Positions 26,493 through 37,187 of a stretch of 64,000 bases of DNA are shown here, piece by piece. A program made the position numbers and the translations under genes. The number at the start of each line of letters is the position of its first letter. Position 1 is the stretch's first letter. Origin of the DNA: Isoetes taiwanensis (taxonomy: Eukaryota > Streptophyta > Lycopodiopsida > Isoetales > Isoetaceae); assembly GCA_021234155.1 (NCBI GenBank), contig JAJEKV010000137.1, forward strand, positions 126,001 to 190,000, read 5' to 3'. The notes beneath the pieces were generated by a model. The model did not search any database, had not been told where the DNA came from, and saw only the letters and a list, made by a program, of their open reading frames with translations.

Positions 26493-26500
26493 GCGGGAAA
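26493..26500 (-). promoter_or_regulatory. E2F-like site upstream of DDM1
   Basis: The minus strand reads TTTCCCGC, a perfect match to the E2F/DP consensus TTTSSCGC, about 86-93 bases before the DDM1 start codon. E2F control fits an S-phase gene that maintains chromatin during replication. A TTTATAGGG motif lies between the site and the ATG. Binding itself is inference. Confidence 0.5.
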
Positions 26501-26881
26501 AAAAAAAAGAGGGGGGAATTTCACATTGTGTTAAATGAATACTCATTTTCGAATTTCATTTTTATATTTAGGTTTAGGGTTTTAGACGCCAGCGTTTGAG
26601 AGCTATAGAGGACTATATTTAGGTGGCCGGTGGTTGGGACTCGCCAATCTTTTCGAGGCATTTGCAGCAAAATAGCATCAGGCTCTAATGCTTGCAGCAC
26701 CAAGGAGCAGAATAGCATCAGGCTAAGAAGATTTGGATGGTTTGGTAAAATGGAATTCTCTTAGTAAGCAAGAACATGCAAGCATCTCCTATTACAAGTT
26801 TCATTGCTGGTGGTGGGCGTTGCTCTTATAATCTATTTTATCTCAATACCTTCCACTTCATATTGTTTCTTTCTATTCTAG

Positions 26882-27049
26882 CTGATGCAACTCCAGCAGA
26901 AAAGCTCTTTTGAATGGTGCGACCGTACTAAGGCAGGGGAGGTGGCCATGCAAGGCGTTGTTGCCATGTGGAAAATGGCCAGCAAAGCAAAGCAACCAAA
27001 GCAAATTGAAGACCAAGAGCCAACTAAAAGAAAGAAAGTAAATCTCTAA
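26882..27049 (+). CDS. Orphan terminal exon, basic C-terminal peptide
   Basis: After a pyrimidine-rich TTTCTTTCTATTCTAG acceptor, 55 codons are open to TAA at 27047-27049. The peptide contains SSFEWCDRTKAGEVAM and ends in a basic PTKRKKVNL tail that resembles a nuclear localisation signal. I do not recognise it. No matching upstream exon was found between here and the DDM1 promoter, so it may be a gene fragment. Confidence 0.35.
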   Translation: MMQLQQKSSFEWCDRTKAGEVAMQGVVAMWKMASKAKQPKQIEDQEPTKRKKVNL

Positions 27050-27825
27050 GGTATATGAGATAAGCTAAGCCTCACTCTACTGGCATCATACATCACCAAC
27101 ATAGTCATACCATCATAAATTATCTTGCACCAATTCATAAACTTTATTTGAGATTAGAGAAGTTGAGATAACACATTAGAATCATATTCAAAATATCGTA
27201 CTTCAATGTAATAATATGCACAACTGATCAAGAAAGATACTCACAACTTCAAGAACTTTGCCCAGATGTCATATTCCAAAATTGGGCCTCCCTTCTACAC
27301 GAATTTTGGCTATATTAAAGAGAACTCCATTTGATCTTAGCCACTAGATCTAGACAAATCTCAACCTTAGATCTCAATTCTAACTATCGTAAGCTCACTA
27401 GATTTGGCCAGCTCAAGTTCAAATCTAGACCATCTAAACTCCTTGTGACTACCATACTCCTCCAGATTCATGACACATCATCAACTTATCAACCATTGCA
27501 AATATTTCCATAAGAACTTTAATACTGCTTCAAGTCCATAGGTTCCACTTCAATACAATATAAATATCCTTCTCATATGCTTCTCTGCAATATTTGCACA
27601 TTTCTTATATTTTCTCCAAATTACACCCATATAATTCTCTATTTATGCATTCATTTCACAAATTTAAGCACATCATGCAAAAATGGTCAAGATAAAGCAC
27701 ACTACAAGGATTGCACTAGATTCCTCAAGGTTCTACTAGATTCTTCAATATTCCTTTAAATTATATTAAGTTCTCCTAAAATCCACCAGGTTTTATGACA
27801 GTGCCTTTAGATTCCCTTAGATTTT
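27050..27825. other. AT-rich intergenic
   Basis: It is C/T/A-rich on the plus strand with only short ORFs. I see no gene or ordered repeat. Confidence 0.45.
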
Positions 27826-28345
27826 ATGAGCCCTAGATTCGCTTAGATTTTATGAGACTTTCTAAACTTCTAGAACTTTCTATAAGATTTAGAACTTCCT
27901 GAAAGATTTTACAACTTTTTGGAGTATTCTAGAATGCCTTACAAAATTTTAGAACTTTCTAGAAGATTTAGAACAATTTTGGAAGACTCCTGAAGTTTCT
28001 AGAACATTCCAAAATTGTTTGGAACATTTCAGAACTTTCTAGAGCTTTCTAATTGTGAACTGGAATGCCTATCCTCGTGTGGATGGCCTCCTTATATACT
28101 GAAAAAGGAGTCTCTTTTTTGCACAAATGCATGTGGGATATTTGTGCACAAATGGATGGACGAGATGGGCCACTAGATCCGAAGGCCCATATCGCCTATC
28201 CACCAGATTATTCTAGGATATTCTAGAATCTAAAACATTCTAGAGCATTCCAGATCTATCTAGTGCATTCTAAAAATTCTAGAACATTGTAGAACATTCT
28301 AAAACATTGTTGAACTATCTAGAACATTCTAGAACATTTTGTCTT
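27826..28345. repeat. Degenerate TTCTAGAACATTC satellite (HSE-rich)
   Basis: About 500 bases are built from variants of TTCTAGAACATTC and TTCTAGAAGATTTAGAAC, densest at 27850-28030 and 28200-28340. Runs such as TTCTAGAACATTCTAGAAC fit the alternating TTCnnGAA heat-shock-element pattern. The middle part (28040-28200) is unique sequence. Confidence 0.7.
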
Positions 28346-28384
28346 GATTAGATCCTTACCTTTAAGTGTGTTTGGAACATCAAA

Positions 28385-28470
28385 ATGCCTGGTCTAGTGG
28401 TTAGAATGGGGGGCTTGAGGGGCAATGACCAGGGTTCAAATCTTTCAAACAACATAAAAACTTTTAAAAG
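28385..28470 (+). mobile_element. tRNA-derived SINE head
   Basis: The A box TGGTCTAGTGGTTAGAATGG and the B box AGGGTTCAAATCTTT are spaced as in a tRNA promoter. An A-rich stretch (CAAACAACATAAAAAC) follows. Confidence 0.5.
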
Positions 28471-28511
28471 TCTCTCCCTTAAGGTCCAAGAATGCAACGT
28501 GAGCCTTAGGA

Positions 28512-28990
28512 TTTAGACCAAGTTCAAGATCAATCTGGACTGTAGGATCACGTAGAATATATCCCAATATATCCCAGAGTAACGTGAGCCATAGAATCTC
28601 GAATCTACGATCAAAATCGAATCAACATGGACTGTAGGATCGATTACATATGTTACATACAAACTCCCAAAGTCGTAGGGTCTGTCCAAAGCAACATGAG
28701 CCGTAAGATCTCGGATCGACAATCAGGATCAAAATAACCTAGATTATAGGATCGATTATATATGTTACATACAACTCCCAAAGCCGTAGGATCCACCCAA
28801 AGCAATATGAGCCGTAGGATCTCAGACCGACGGTTCAAATCAACCTGGCCCATAGGATCGATTAGATATGTTACATACAAACTCCTAAAGTCGTATGGGC
28901 CGTAGGATCCGTCCCAAAGCAACGTGGGCTGTAGAATCTGAACCGACAGTTCAGATATGGGGCGTGGGGCGTAAAAACAAACTCCTATAG
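28512..28990. repeat. ~110-bp satellite, first orientation
   Basis: Units begin TAGGATCGATTA.ATATG at about 28636, 28747 and 28853 (spacing 111 and 106). They share AACTCCCAAAG.CGTAGG and CAA.ATGAGCCGTAGGATCTC. A first, shorter unit starts near 28512. The minus-strand ORFs here are shadows of the repeat. Confidence 0.75.
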
Positions 28991-29094
28991 TCGTGGGGCG
29001 TAAGAACATATATAGATTAGATAGATATCTAATATGTATCATATCATATCAGGTCATACCTATATACGTTCGTATAAATATCACTGTAATTTGG

Positions 29095-29320
29095 AACGTT
29101 GATTCGAGATCCTTGGGCTCACGTTACTCTGGGACACATCCTATGATCTAGATGGCTTAGGAGATTATATATAGACGATCCTACGACCCAAGTTGTTCTT
29201 GATCCTGATCGTCGATACGAGATCCAACGGCTCACGTTGCTCTGGAATATATCCTACGGCCCAGATGGCTTGGGAGTTTACATAGAGACGATCCTACGGT
29301 CCAATAAGCTCTTGCTTGTT
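29095..29320. repeat. ~110-bp satellite, inverted copies
   Basis: Two units of the same satellite lie in the opposite direction (GGCTCACGTTGCTCTGG, ATCCTACGGCCCAGATGGC). The array therefore changes polarity across a unique spacer of about 100 bases. Confidence 0.65.
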
Positions 29321-29580
29321 CAGATGCACAAATCCTTCTTGATGCCCAACAAGGAATTGTCAAAGCATTCAGGTGCTCATCAATTGCTAATTAGGTGAAG
29401 AGCCGTATTTGGGAGCACTATCTTCAGATTCATACTTATGAGTTTTTGCTTGCTCTTCATATTGTTTAGATGTTTTATTCGAGTGGAATGGTTTTGCTCT
29501 GGTGGACATTCTCTCCACTGAGTTTTTAATTCCCATTGTACTATGTGACTTTCTCTGGATAATAAAGGCTCAAGTCCTTC

Positions 29581-29608
<28 letters not shown>
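29321..29608 (+). mobile_element. Retroposed 3' end with long poly(A)
   Basis: GGATAATAAAGGCTCAAGTCCTTC contains a canonical AATAAA and runs into about 29 A bases (29580-29608). This is the mark of an RNA that was polyadenylated and reverse-transcribed, either a LINE 3' end or a processed pseudogene. The upstream 250 bases carry no recognised ORF. Confidence 0.55.
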
Positions 29609-29611
<3 letters not shown>

Positions 29612-30840
29612 AGTTATGCACTTGAGGCATCATGCACTTGGTTATAGTGAGTATTCCAAATTCATTGAATTGCCTTGGATTTGGGGCACTACATACTTAT
29701 AGGTATGTATAGTCTTGTATTTTGTGGCACTATGGTCATATAGATTTAGTCTTGATTGTTTTTGTTTTGGCTTTGACGCTATTCTCTCTTACCTGTGTTT
29801 TCTTTTTGCATCGCACAGGTTCCAGTTGTTTCTCTTGGTCTCGCAGTTGGTTGACCATGGATAAACACATATAAATATGACCATAGTATAGGTTTGGTGT
29901 AAGCTATATCATATGTGGTCATCTTGACCATGCGAGGGTTGAGTACAGTTTCTACAAATATGTCTATAGGATTACGAAGTGTCATGTCATCTAGAAGTCT
30001 AGGAATGTAGAGTGTCGCATGTATGGCCACGTTAGGCGCAAGGTTTAGGGTTCATTTAGTGGGTATGGATGGTTTGGTTGTGTCATAGGGATCTTGAAGA
30101 TTTAGTATTTTGGCAGTGTACAATGTAGGATTGGTTGTATAAGTTTAGTTTGGTAAATGGCATGCCATCTCTTTATTGGTTACACTTTGTTTGAGGTAGC
30201 TCTAGTTTATCATGCAGAATAGAGAGCTTTTTATAGGAGGTTCATTCTCTGACATGGATCGTGCCTCTGATATGCCTTAGGCTTGGGAGTGGGATTGTCT
30301 ATTTTTAGACCCTTACATGAGTTGTCTTATTGTTCTATGGATGTCTTGAATGTTGCTACCAAACTTGGTTGTTTTGTATATCCATCCATGGTGGTCTAGT
30401 GCTTTAGAGCTGATTTTTGGAACGACACATATATTGGTTCGTGGGTGCATGCCACTATGATTTTATATTAGAGGATATTTGTCAGATATTTGAGACACTT
30501 TGCAATATTGTATCTAGGTCCTTGGGGAAGTCTTTGATTAAACTCGCTTCTATATTTTGCTTCATTTATTTCATTTGAATCAAGTCACTTTCAAATGTCT
30601 CAGAGTGATCAGATTTGGCATGTGCAGTGCTGAAGTGATCAGGTTTGGCATGTGCAGTGCTGAATAAAGCTTGTTAGTTGAAAATTGTTTGTTTGCTTTG
30701 TTAAAATTTTAAAATTTAATTGATGGAAATCAATGGCTAGCTTCTGCATGATACATGGTACTCTTTCCCATCCTTGCAGTTTGCAAGGGCTTGATATACA
30801 AAGGAGATTTTTGCAATGGGAAGCTTAATTAGTCAATGAT
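29609..30840. other. Intergenic, no gene seen
   Basis: T/G-rich sequence on the plus strand without a supported gene. It includes a 2 x 28-base tandem (GTGATCAG.TTTGGCATGTGCAGTGCTGAA) at about 30605-30664. Confidence 0.45.
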
Positions 30841-30955
30841 GTATCTTGTATCAAGCTTGTAAACTATTGTCTCTTGTATCAAACTTGTAAACTATTGTCT
30901 CTTGTATTAAGCTTGTAAACTATTGTTTCTTGTATCAAGCTTATAGACTACAAGA
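30840..30955. repeat. 28-bp tandem repeat x4
   Basis: CTTGTATCAAGCTTGTAAAC followed by TATTGTCT repeats four times with single-base changes. Confidence 0.8.
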
Positions 30956-30962
30956 AACTTAT

Positions 30963-30986
30963 CGCGGCGGCCTAGCGGCCGCCGCG
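30963..30986. repeat. GC-only hairpin in AT-rich DNA
   Basis: CGCGGCGGCC, a TAGC loop, then GGCCGCCGCG make a perfect 10-bp GC stem. It stands out sharply from the AT-rich surroundings. Confidence 0.7.
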
Positions 30987-31029
30987 AACGTTTCTCTTCA
31001 CCAACTCATCTATATGTGGTAGAACATGC

Positions 31030-31195
31030 AAGGTTTGAACCTCTCTTTTTTTTTTGCCCTTGTGTTTGAACCTCACTCTTTTTTTTTGCCCTTGTGTTTG
31101 AACCTCACTCTTTTTTTTTGCCCTTGTGTTCAGCGCCTGCACGACTTGTCTATACATGCTAGAACATGCAGAATTTGAACCTGCACCGTTGCTTG
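31030..31195. repeat. 33-bp minisatellite with B-box-like words
   Basis: TTTGAACCTCACTC followed by a T-run and GCCCTTGTG repeats three times. The flanks TAGAACATGCA..TTTGAACCT recur on both sides. On the minus strand GGTTCAAA resembles a Pol III B box, so a SINE fragment may have seeded the array. Confidence 0.6.
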
Positions 31196-31667
31196 CCTTG
31201 TGTTCAGTGCCCGCACATCAAGATTAGTGCTTCCTCGCAATTGAACTTTGGATTTAGTCATTGAAACTCGTTTAGATCTTTAAAATTTCCCGGTGCTCTC
31301 GTGTCTTTGATTAAGGCTTCCCCCGAAAACTTCTAGTTGTTAAAGACGGTTGCCTACTGGGAACTCAGCATATTTTGATCATGACAACCACAGACAAAGT
31401 ATAGTCACACAATCAGGTACAACAGGCATAAAAATGGTAAGCCCAAAACAATGCAACCATGATAACATACCCTACCAAGAAGGAAGAAAAAAGGAACTAG
31501 AATAACTATTCGTTCCCATCCCAACAAATGCCATTTCCAACGGAGCAAATATTATAATTGGTGTGTGAAAACAGCATCAAGCATTTACAAATTAAGACTT
31601 ATATATATTTGGCACCTACGGTTGCAATTCGTAGTTAACAGTTATCTCCATCTTTTGTCACATACGA
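31196..31667. other. Intergenic
   Basis: AT-rich, with no gene and no clear repeat. Confidence 0.4.
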
Positions 31668-32762
31668 AATGAATGTTCAATCATTTACTTATCATATAGT
31701 CATAAGATGCTTACAATATTGATCATGTAGCAATGAACTGCTCTCCAGCTTATACTGCAATGACGTTTGGAACCTTACTTATGCAACAACCCAAAAATAA
31801 TTAATGACATATAGAGAAACAAAAAGAAGGAATTTCCTTCTTCATAACACAATCTATGCATAGACATAAAAGAAATGCAACATAAAAAATGTAGGCTATT
31901 TGTTGACCTCTATCAAGCCATATCCAGGGACATAAGTGATTCAGCCAAGGAAAATGCCCCGTGATAAATTTTCGTATTCATGCATTTAGTAAATCCGCAT
32001 GGGTATAGTTGCTGTGTGTGTGCACGAGGTTTCCAACCACAACCTGACAGGTTTAGACCTGTATGTTCCACATATTCAATCACAATATAATTAATTGGGC
32101 ACGGCTGCATGTAGAACATACCAGAACAATAAAAATAATGCCAAATTTGAACAGCTAATTGGTTGCTTTGGCACCATGTATACGCAATCTGTTGACACAT
32201 TTATAGAGTGGTGATATGCACGGACATAAAGAGTCAGATAGCGCTGCAAGAGACCAACTAAATAACCTATGCTCACACTAATGTGACTATGCGTTGTATA
32301 AATCGCTGGAATATCCGCAATGGGTGCTTCTTGGCCCTAATCTACGCCATTAATGTGGCCCTAATCTGTCTGCATAGGTTTACATACCTTGCGGTACTTT
32401 CGTGCCTCTAAAATGCCTCGTCATTGTAAACTTTTGAATCTATACCTTGCTAATGTGTGACAACCCCGCAATAATTTAAGGTCCAAATATGCCTCATGTA
32501 ATGTCATGAGGAGGAAAAAGAATGATTTTGAGTCAGATGTGCATCTTTAGCTTAGAAATGAATGTTCAATCATTTACTTATCACATAGTCATAAGATGCT
32601 TACAATATTGATCATGTAGCAATGGATCGCTCCGGCAAATTATATATGCAATGACGCTTTGGAACCATGATCGCTCTCCAAATTATCTTTGCAATGACGC
32701 TTGGAACCTTCCTTAGGCAACAACCCAAAAATAATTAATGCCATATAGAGAAACAGAAAGAA
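31668..32762. repeat. Pair of ~170-200-bp direct repeats
   Basis: AAATGAATGTTCAATCATTT... at 31668-31835 recurs at 32555-32762 with one extra internal block of about 40 bases in the second copy. Both end in AATAATTAATG.CATATAGAG. The intervening 720 bases have no gene. This could be two solo copies of one element, or its two ends. Confidence 0.65.
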
Positions 32763-33057
32763 GGAAATTATGATTAATGGTGATGAACAAAGCACATCTT
32801 CCTCGCATCTTTCTGGCTTCATTTTTTTCCGTAAGTAAATTAAATAGCTACAAAGAAAAGACTGAATTGTACTTGAAAACAAAATCCAAAAGACTGAATT
32901 GTACTTGAAAACAAAATCCAAGAATAATTTGACAGGCATGCAAAAGGAACACCCAATTAATATCACTAATTTCATGCAATAGATTCTTACTGGCTATAAG
33001 GATTGGTGCACAACTGAGCCTGAATGTCAGTTCTGTTTGAATCATGAAGGAAGGATC
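32763..33057. other. Short tandem and AT-rich DNA
   Basis: Contains a 2 x 34-base tandem (AAAAGACTGAATTGTACTTG...) near 32862-32920. No gene. Confidence 0.4.
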
Positions 33058-33135
33058 TTAGCATTGCATGGCTATGTTCCCAACTCCCAGAGATAACCCA
33101 CCAAGCATGGCAATCGCAGCAGCAGGACCATTGTC
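33058..33135 (-). pseudogene. Ureide-permease-like exon fragment
   Basis: After a TTTTCAG acceptor the minus strand reads DNGPAAAIAMLGGLSLGVG and NIAMQC, then a stop. Plant ureide permeases (UPS; membrane transporters of allantoin and other oxo derivatives) have a DNWP...FAMAGGVVLSLGN segment at the end of a similar exon. The expected continuation is missing and no donor follows, so this is a fragment. The match is short and from memory. A 36-base exon-like piece with good splice ends lies at about 33345-33380 on the same strand. Confidence 0.3.
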
Positions 33136-33514
33136 CTGAAAATGTCTTACACGCTTCCGATTTGGGCTGAGAAGCCTTGGTGCAGGCCGGAACTCTGGAT
33201 TTAGGGATTTCGACTCTGTTTTTGTAACTATTTAGGGCAAACAAACGAAGTGCCTCTGGGCTCCCAAATTGGCCAATTATTTGCCCAAAATACAGCCTGC
33301 AAGGTAAGTTCTATATCCAAGAGAAACAAAGGTAAAAACTTACCACGGATTTCTGAAGCGGTTCTAGCCTCTGCCTTCTCTGCATAAATAAAAAATCGAG
33401 TAAATTTGAGCTTCCCCCCAAGCAGTTCTGCAGAGCACAACCCGCATTTAGGTTGAGATCTAAACGAGCCAAAACTAATCCAGAGATATTAGGGCGACTG
33501 TAGAACTGCAACAG

Positions 33515-33805
33515 CTAGTCAAACCAGACCGTTTAGCAAAGGAATTTGAGGTAAAGGCTAGTAGTGGCACTTACTCTGCTGCCCTATTCAAGAAAGATAG
33601 AATAAAGTGGCAGAAAAGAAAGAATAAGGCTATTCGCGCAGAAGATTTGTGCTGGAGTATTTGCTCTGTTCCTCAGAAAAGGAGATGGTGGAGGATTAAA
33701 ACAATTAAGTTAAAAAATGACATTTCGGACCCACAAGGAGGAGACCCATCATGTAAAGAGCAATACATTTGCCATAACTTCAAATTTAACCAGCGAATGG
33801 GTTAA
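33515..33805 (+). CDS. Possible exon, unknown basic protein
   Basis: A 96-codon open frame follows a GCAACAG acceptor and ends at TAA 33803-33805. It is rich in lysine, arginine and tryptophan (a KRKNKAIRAEDLCW segment). No family was recognised and no start codon lies early in it. It could be chance. Confidence 0.22.
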   Translation, partial: LVKPDRLAKEFEVKASSGTYSAALFKKDRIKWQKRKNKAIRAEDLCWSICSVPQKRRWWRIKTIKLKNDISDPQGGDPSCKEQYICHNFKFNQRMG

Positions 33806-34524
33806 TGAAACAGACCTTTGTGTTTTCTGGAAATAACACAGAGAGGGCTATGAATGAATGGCTGCCATTGCCATTCTTCCTAGTTCTGGCGACCAAAGCA
33901 AGCGTTTGCTCAAATTTTTTGAAATTTTGCACTAGCCTAGCCCAATGCCAAAAAGGTCAAGGGCCACTGTGAGCCATCCTTGCAGGGCGCGCCTCACTCC
34001 CGATTGTAGGGCAAGAAATAGGAAGATCAATAAGATTTCTTGAAGAGCAAGAAACGGGGTGTACATCAGCTTTTTTCCACAGCGGGGAACGTCCGAAGTT
34101 TTTTTTTCCTTCTTTTTCAAGGGCACGTGTCGAACTCAGCTTTTTCAAGGGTACGTGTCGAACCCAGGTTTTTTTCTCATCAAAGAAAATAAGCGGGGAA
34201 CATCCTTTATATATGGTTTGATGGTGGTTTTTAATGCCAATAGTTTCCTTAAATCTTATATTTTGACATTGATATTCAAATGTTATATTTCTAAATTTGG
34301 AAACCATGTGTGGGCCTATTATGGTTTAACCTTTAAATATGGGTCGTGTATGTCAAATGTGCAAAACTATTTTCTATTGCTCGAGATATATTTCTTATTG
34401 TTTCTTTCATATATTTCATTGTTTTTTTACAAGTTATATTGTTTCTTTGCTTATTCTAGTATTTTCATGGCTATTTTTGTGTATCTATAGATACCCTTTT
34501 CTCTAATTTGTACACCACCTTTTC
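33806..34524. other. AT-rich intergenic
   Basis: Open frames at 33957-34307 (minus) and 34059-34490 (plus) are low-complexity, T-rich shadows. A 23-base direct repeat (TTTTTCAAGGG.ACGTGTCGAAC) lies at 34112-34165. No gene. Confidence 0.4.
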
Positions 34525-34877
34525 CTAGGCCCCGAAGGGTTCAATTTTTTTGTTGAATTAATACAAACCATTACATCCAACACTTTAAAATTAAATTCCC
34601 CCTAAAACCCCTTTAGTTTGGGTGCATATTCACACGGGGGGTGACTCCGGGCATCGAACACTGTTAGATGGGCATATTTACTCAATATTCCTTGATCTAG
34701 ACCGTAGATAGCGATCCTTGTTTGCGGGGTCTTGTACAAATTTTGATATATTGTATAATGTGGTTTGTGAAATACTATAAGGTTTGAGACAACGTATTAA
34801 ATGGTGTTGATTTTATATGTATTATATGCTTTTAGGGGCTCTCGCTACTCTACGTCACCCCGTGTGAATATGCACCC
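34525..34877. mobile_element. MITE-like element, copy A
   Basis: The core 34620-34877 is bounded by GGGTGCATATTCACACGGGG and its reverse complement. The interior (GTGAAATACTATAAG..TTTGAGAC.ACGTATTAAATGGTGTTGATTT region) is the reverse complement of the interior of copy B at 59939-60203. The left flank from CCCCGAAGGG to CCCCTTTAGTTT is also shared with copy B. It has no ORF and is non-autonomous. Confidence 0.6.
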
Positions 34878-35483
34878 ATGTTATTGTGCTATATATTCTT
34901 TTAAGATGCACGGGATTAATTATATTGATCATTGGCATATGGTTTGATTTTTAGGATTTTGCTTTCTTGACACGTTTTGCAAGTATTCGTGCATTCTTTA
35001 CCTCAAGTTGTCTCTTTGTGTTGATTGGTCTAGGGGCAGAAGACCATTCCCCTCCATTCCCAAGAATAGATGTGTGTATCCGTACTCCAAGTTGCCTTTT
35101 TATGTAGAGCGATCTAGTCGCATAAGGTTTTAGTTTTCCCTCTTATGCATGTATCACATATTTGTAGGGCTCGTGGTTTCCAGGCCCTTGTCTATTAATT
35201 TCTTTTTCCTTGGCTCACACATTTAAGGATTGCGCCTTAGAGTTTAAACTTCGGTCGATGTTTGTGGATGTTATTGACTTTACTTGGCAGTTGTGTGCAT
35301 TAAAAGAGTTTTTTTCACATGCACTTATTTATATTTGTTAATCTTCTTTTTTGTTTGAGTCTCATTTGTTAGTTCTGTTTATGTGAGTCCCTTGTATGAG
35401 CTTGGTTGTTTACTTTTGGAAGTTCCTCAAAGTTTTATTGTGGCACTCTAATTCTTTAGATTTGCAACACTAGATTTGTAAGG
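34878..35483. other. Intergenic
   Basis: No gene; T-rich. Confidence 0.4.
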
Positions 35484-35960
35484 TTGTTCTCTTTAGATTT
35501 GGGGTCCCACAGGCTACGGATTGAGACAGGTAGATGGGAGCGGCCGCAATTGCCGCGAGAAGCGAGACTATGTGCATGTTGCCAGTTACAGGTTATTGAA
35601 GATAAAAGCCATACTTTTCTGAGTTGCCCTGCTTTTGAGATAGTTCGGAATCATTTTTTGACCTTAGCATTCCATTCCACGCTTCCACAACTTCTCAGAG
35701 CACCATCTGTGCATGACTTGGCATTATACATACTTGAGGTTTTAGATAAACGTCTGCAATTACTGAGCCCTCAGTAGTCATTATCTCTGTTTGTCTAGTA
35801 TCATCATTACTGCAAAGGTTTTTCCCTTCAAAACCTTTCGAGGCAGGGGTTTTTTAATCCTAGTAGTAATGATTGTACTAGCCCATTGTATGGGTCCCAT
35901 GACCTATTGGTCTCCGTGGACGTTAAAAAAACTATTCTATTCTATTCTATTCTTAAATGT
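35484..35960 (+). mobile_element. 5'-truncated LINE 3' end with (TTCTA)n tail
   Basis: The 97-residue frame (35484-35777) reads HRLRIETGRWERPQ, then LCACC and a Cys/His-rich SHTFLSCPAFE. This is the zf-RVT-like end of plant or animal non-LTR reverse transcriptases. About 150 bases of 3' UTR follow and end in AAAAAAA plus four TTCTA units, a common LINE tail. The rest of the LINE is missing, as expected from incomplete reverse transcription. Confidence 0.65.
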
Positions 35961-36308
35961 ATGAGTTCATGTTTCCATTTGAATTTCATAGCGCGTAAAT
36001 ATTGGTGAGCTTTAGGATAGTATGGTTTGGAGCTTCTTTGTACTTGGACTTTGTTGCTAGGATCCTTGGACTTGTTGACACGACTCTTTGCCTTTTTTAC
36101 ATTTTTACAGGAGTTGATTGGTACATGCTTGGCACAGATGTATAAAAAAATGCATTGGGGATAGTGTTATTTGGTGCATTGCCTTTAAGAATGTATCTAT
36201 TTGAGTTGGTTTTCTACAAGCATCCTGAGTTGATATTAGTTTGTCAGGTTTTTGAGTGATGGAATGACTTGCAATGCATCTTTGGCAGATCTCTTATGCG
36301 AATTGGTT
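35961..36308. other. Intergenic
   Basis: No gene; it ends at the Mutator-like target duplication. Confidence 0.4.
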
Positions 36309-36344
36309 CAATTTTTCGGAACAAAATATTTTTACCCCGGTTAT

Positions 36345-36985
36345 TGTGATTCCATCGCAAAAAATTCCATCCCGCGGAATCACCAGGCCGAGACCCCGTT
36401 ATCCGTACCAGAGCCCCCGTTATCCGTGACACGACAGTGGTCGCTTTGTGTCATTTATACCTTCCCATGGAATCACAACTTTGCTATTCCACCGGATAGA
36501 ATCGCCAATTTACGATTCTTCGAGATGGAATCACCGCTCATGTATTCCACCGGGCGGAATCACAACCGTATATTTATTCCATGGAGACGGAATCACAATC
36601 GTTGTTATTCGCCGCATCGAATCACCACCTTGCTATTCCGCCCGGATGGAATCACGAACGTCCGATTCCGTGAGATGGAATCACCATCGTGTTATTCCGC
36701 GGACGGAATCACAACCTCGCTATTCCACCGCATCTAATCACCTTGATATCCCCGCCGTGGAATCACCATGGTGAAATACCCCCTGGCGGAATCACGTCCG
36801 TAAAAATTCTGCCCGGTGGAATCACCTCGTGAAATACTGCCGAGTGGAATCACCAACAACTTGTAATTCTGCCAGATGGAATCACATACCGTGATATTCT
36901 AACGCTGGGAATCACCGGCGTGCTTAGATATTCTAACCCATAGAATCACATACCCTAATATTCCTTCCTTCCGTGGAATCACCAT
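36345..36985. repeat. Subterminal GGAATCAC hairpin array
   Basis: More than fifteen irregular units of the form TATTCC-(3 to 8 bases)-GGAATCACnnn occur. ATTCC and GGAAT pair in each unit, so the array is a chain of small hairpins. A shorter counterpart in the opposite orientation (GGTGATTCCG...) lies at the other end of the element (38555-38800). Confidence 0.75.
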
Positions 36986-37187
36986 GGAATTTCAAATCGC
37001 CCAAACCTATCTCTCTGAGGCCAAAGCCACCACAGGAGGAAAAATTACCATGGTTCAATCCAAAATTTTCATTTGATTCCATAGAAAATGGTTCGAGATA
37101 AATTTCCTTTGATTCCATAGAAACTGGTTCAGGATGGTTTAGCTAAGCATACATAACCCTGTTCCGGCAATAAGAAATGAAGGATGT

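Noticed and set aside
28513-29042. Two minus-strand ORFs with repeated YDFxSLYVTY
   Set aside because: The peptide repeats simply reflect the 110-bp satellite.
34059-34490. 143-residue plus-strand ORF with hydrophobic stretches
   Set aside because: T-rich low-complexity DNA gives Phe/Leu-rich frames; no start context or homology pattern.
36252-36774. Long plus-strand ORFs over the hairpin array
   Set aside because: They are translations of the GGAATCAC repeats; periodic, no domain.
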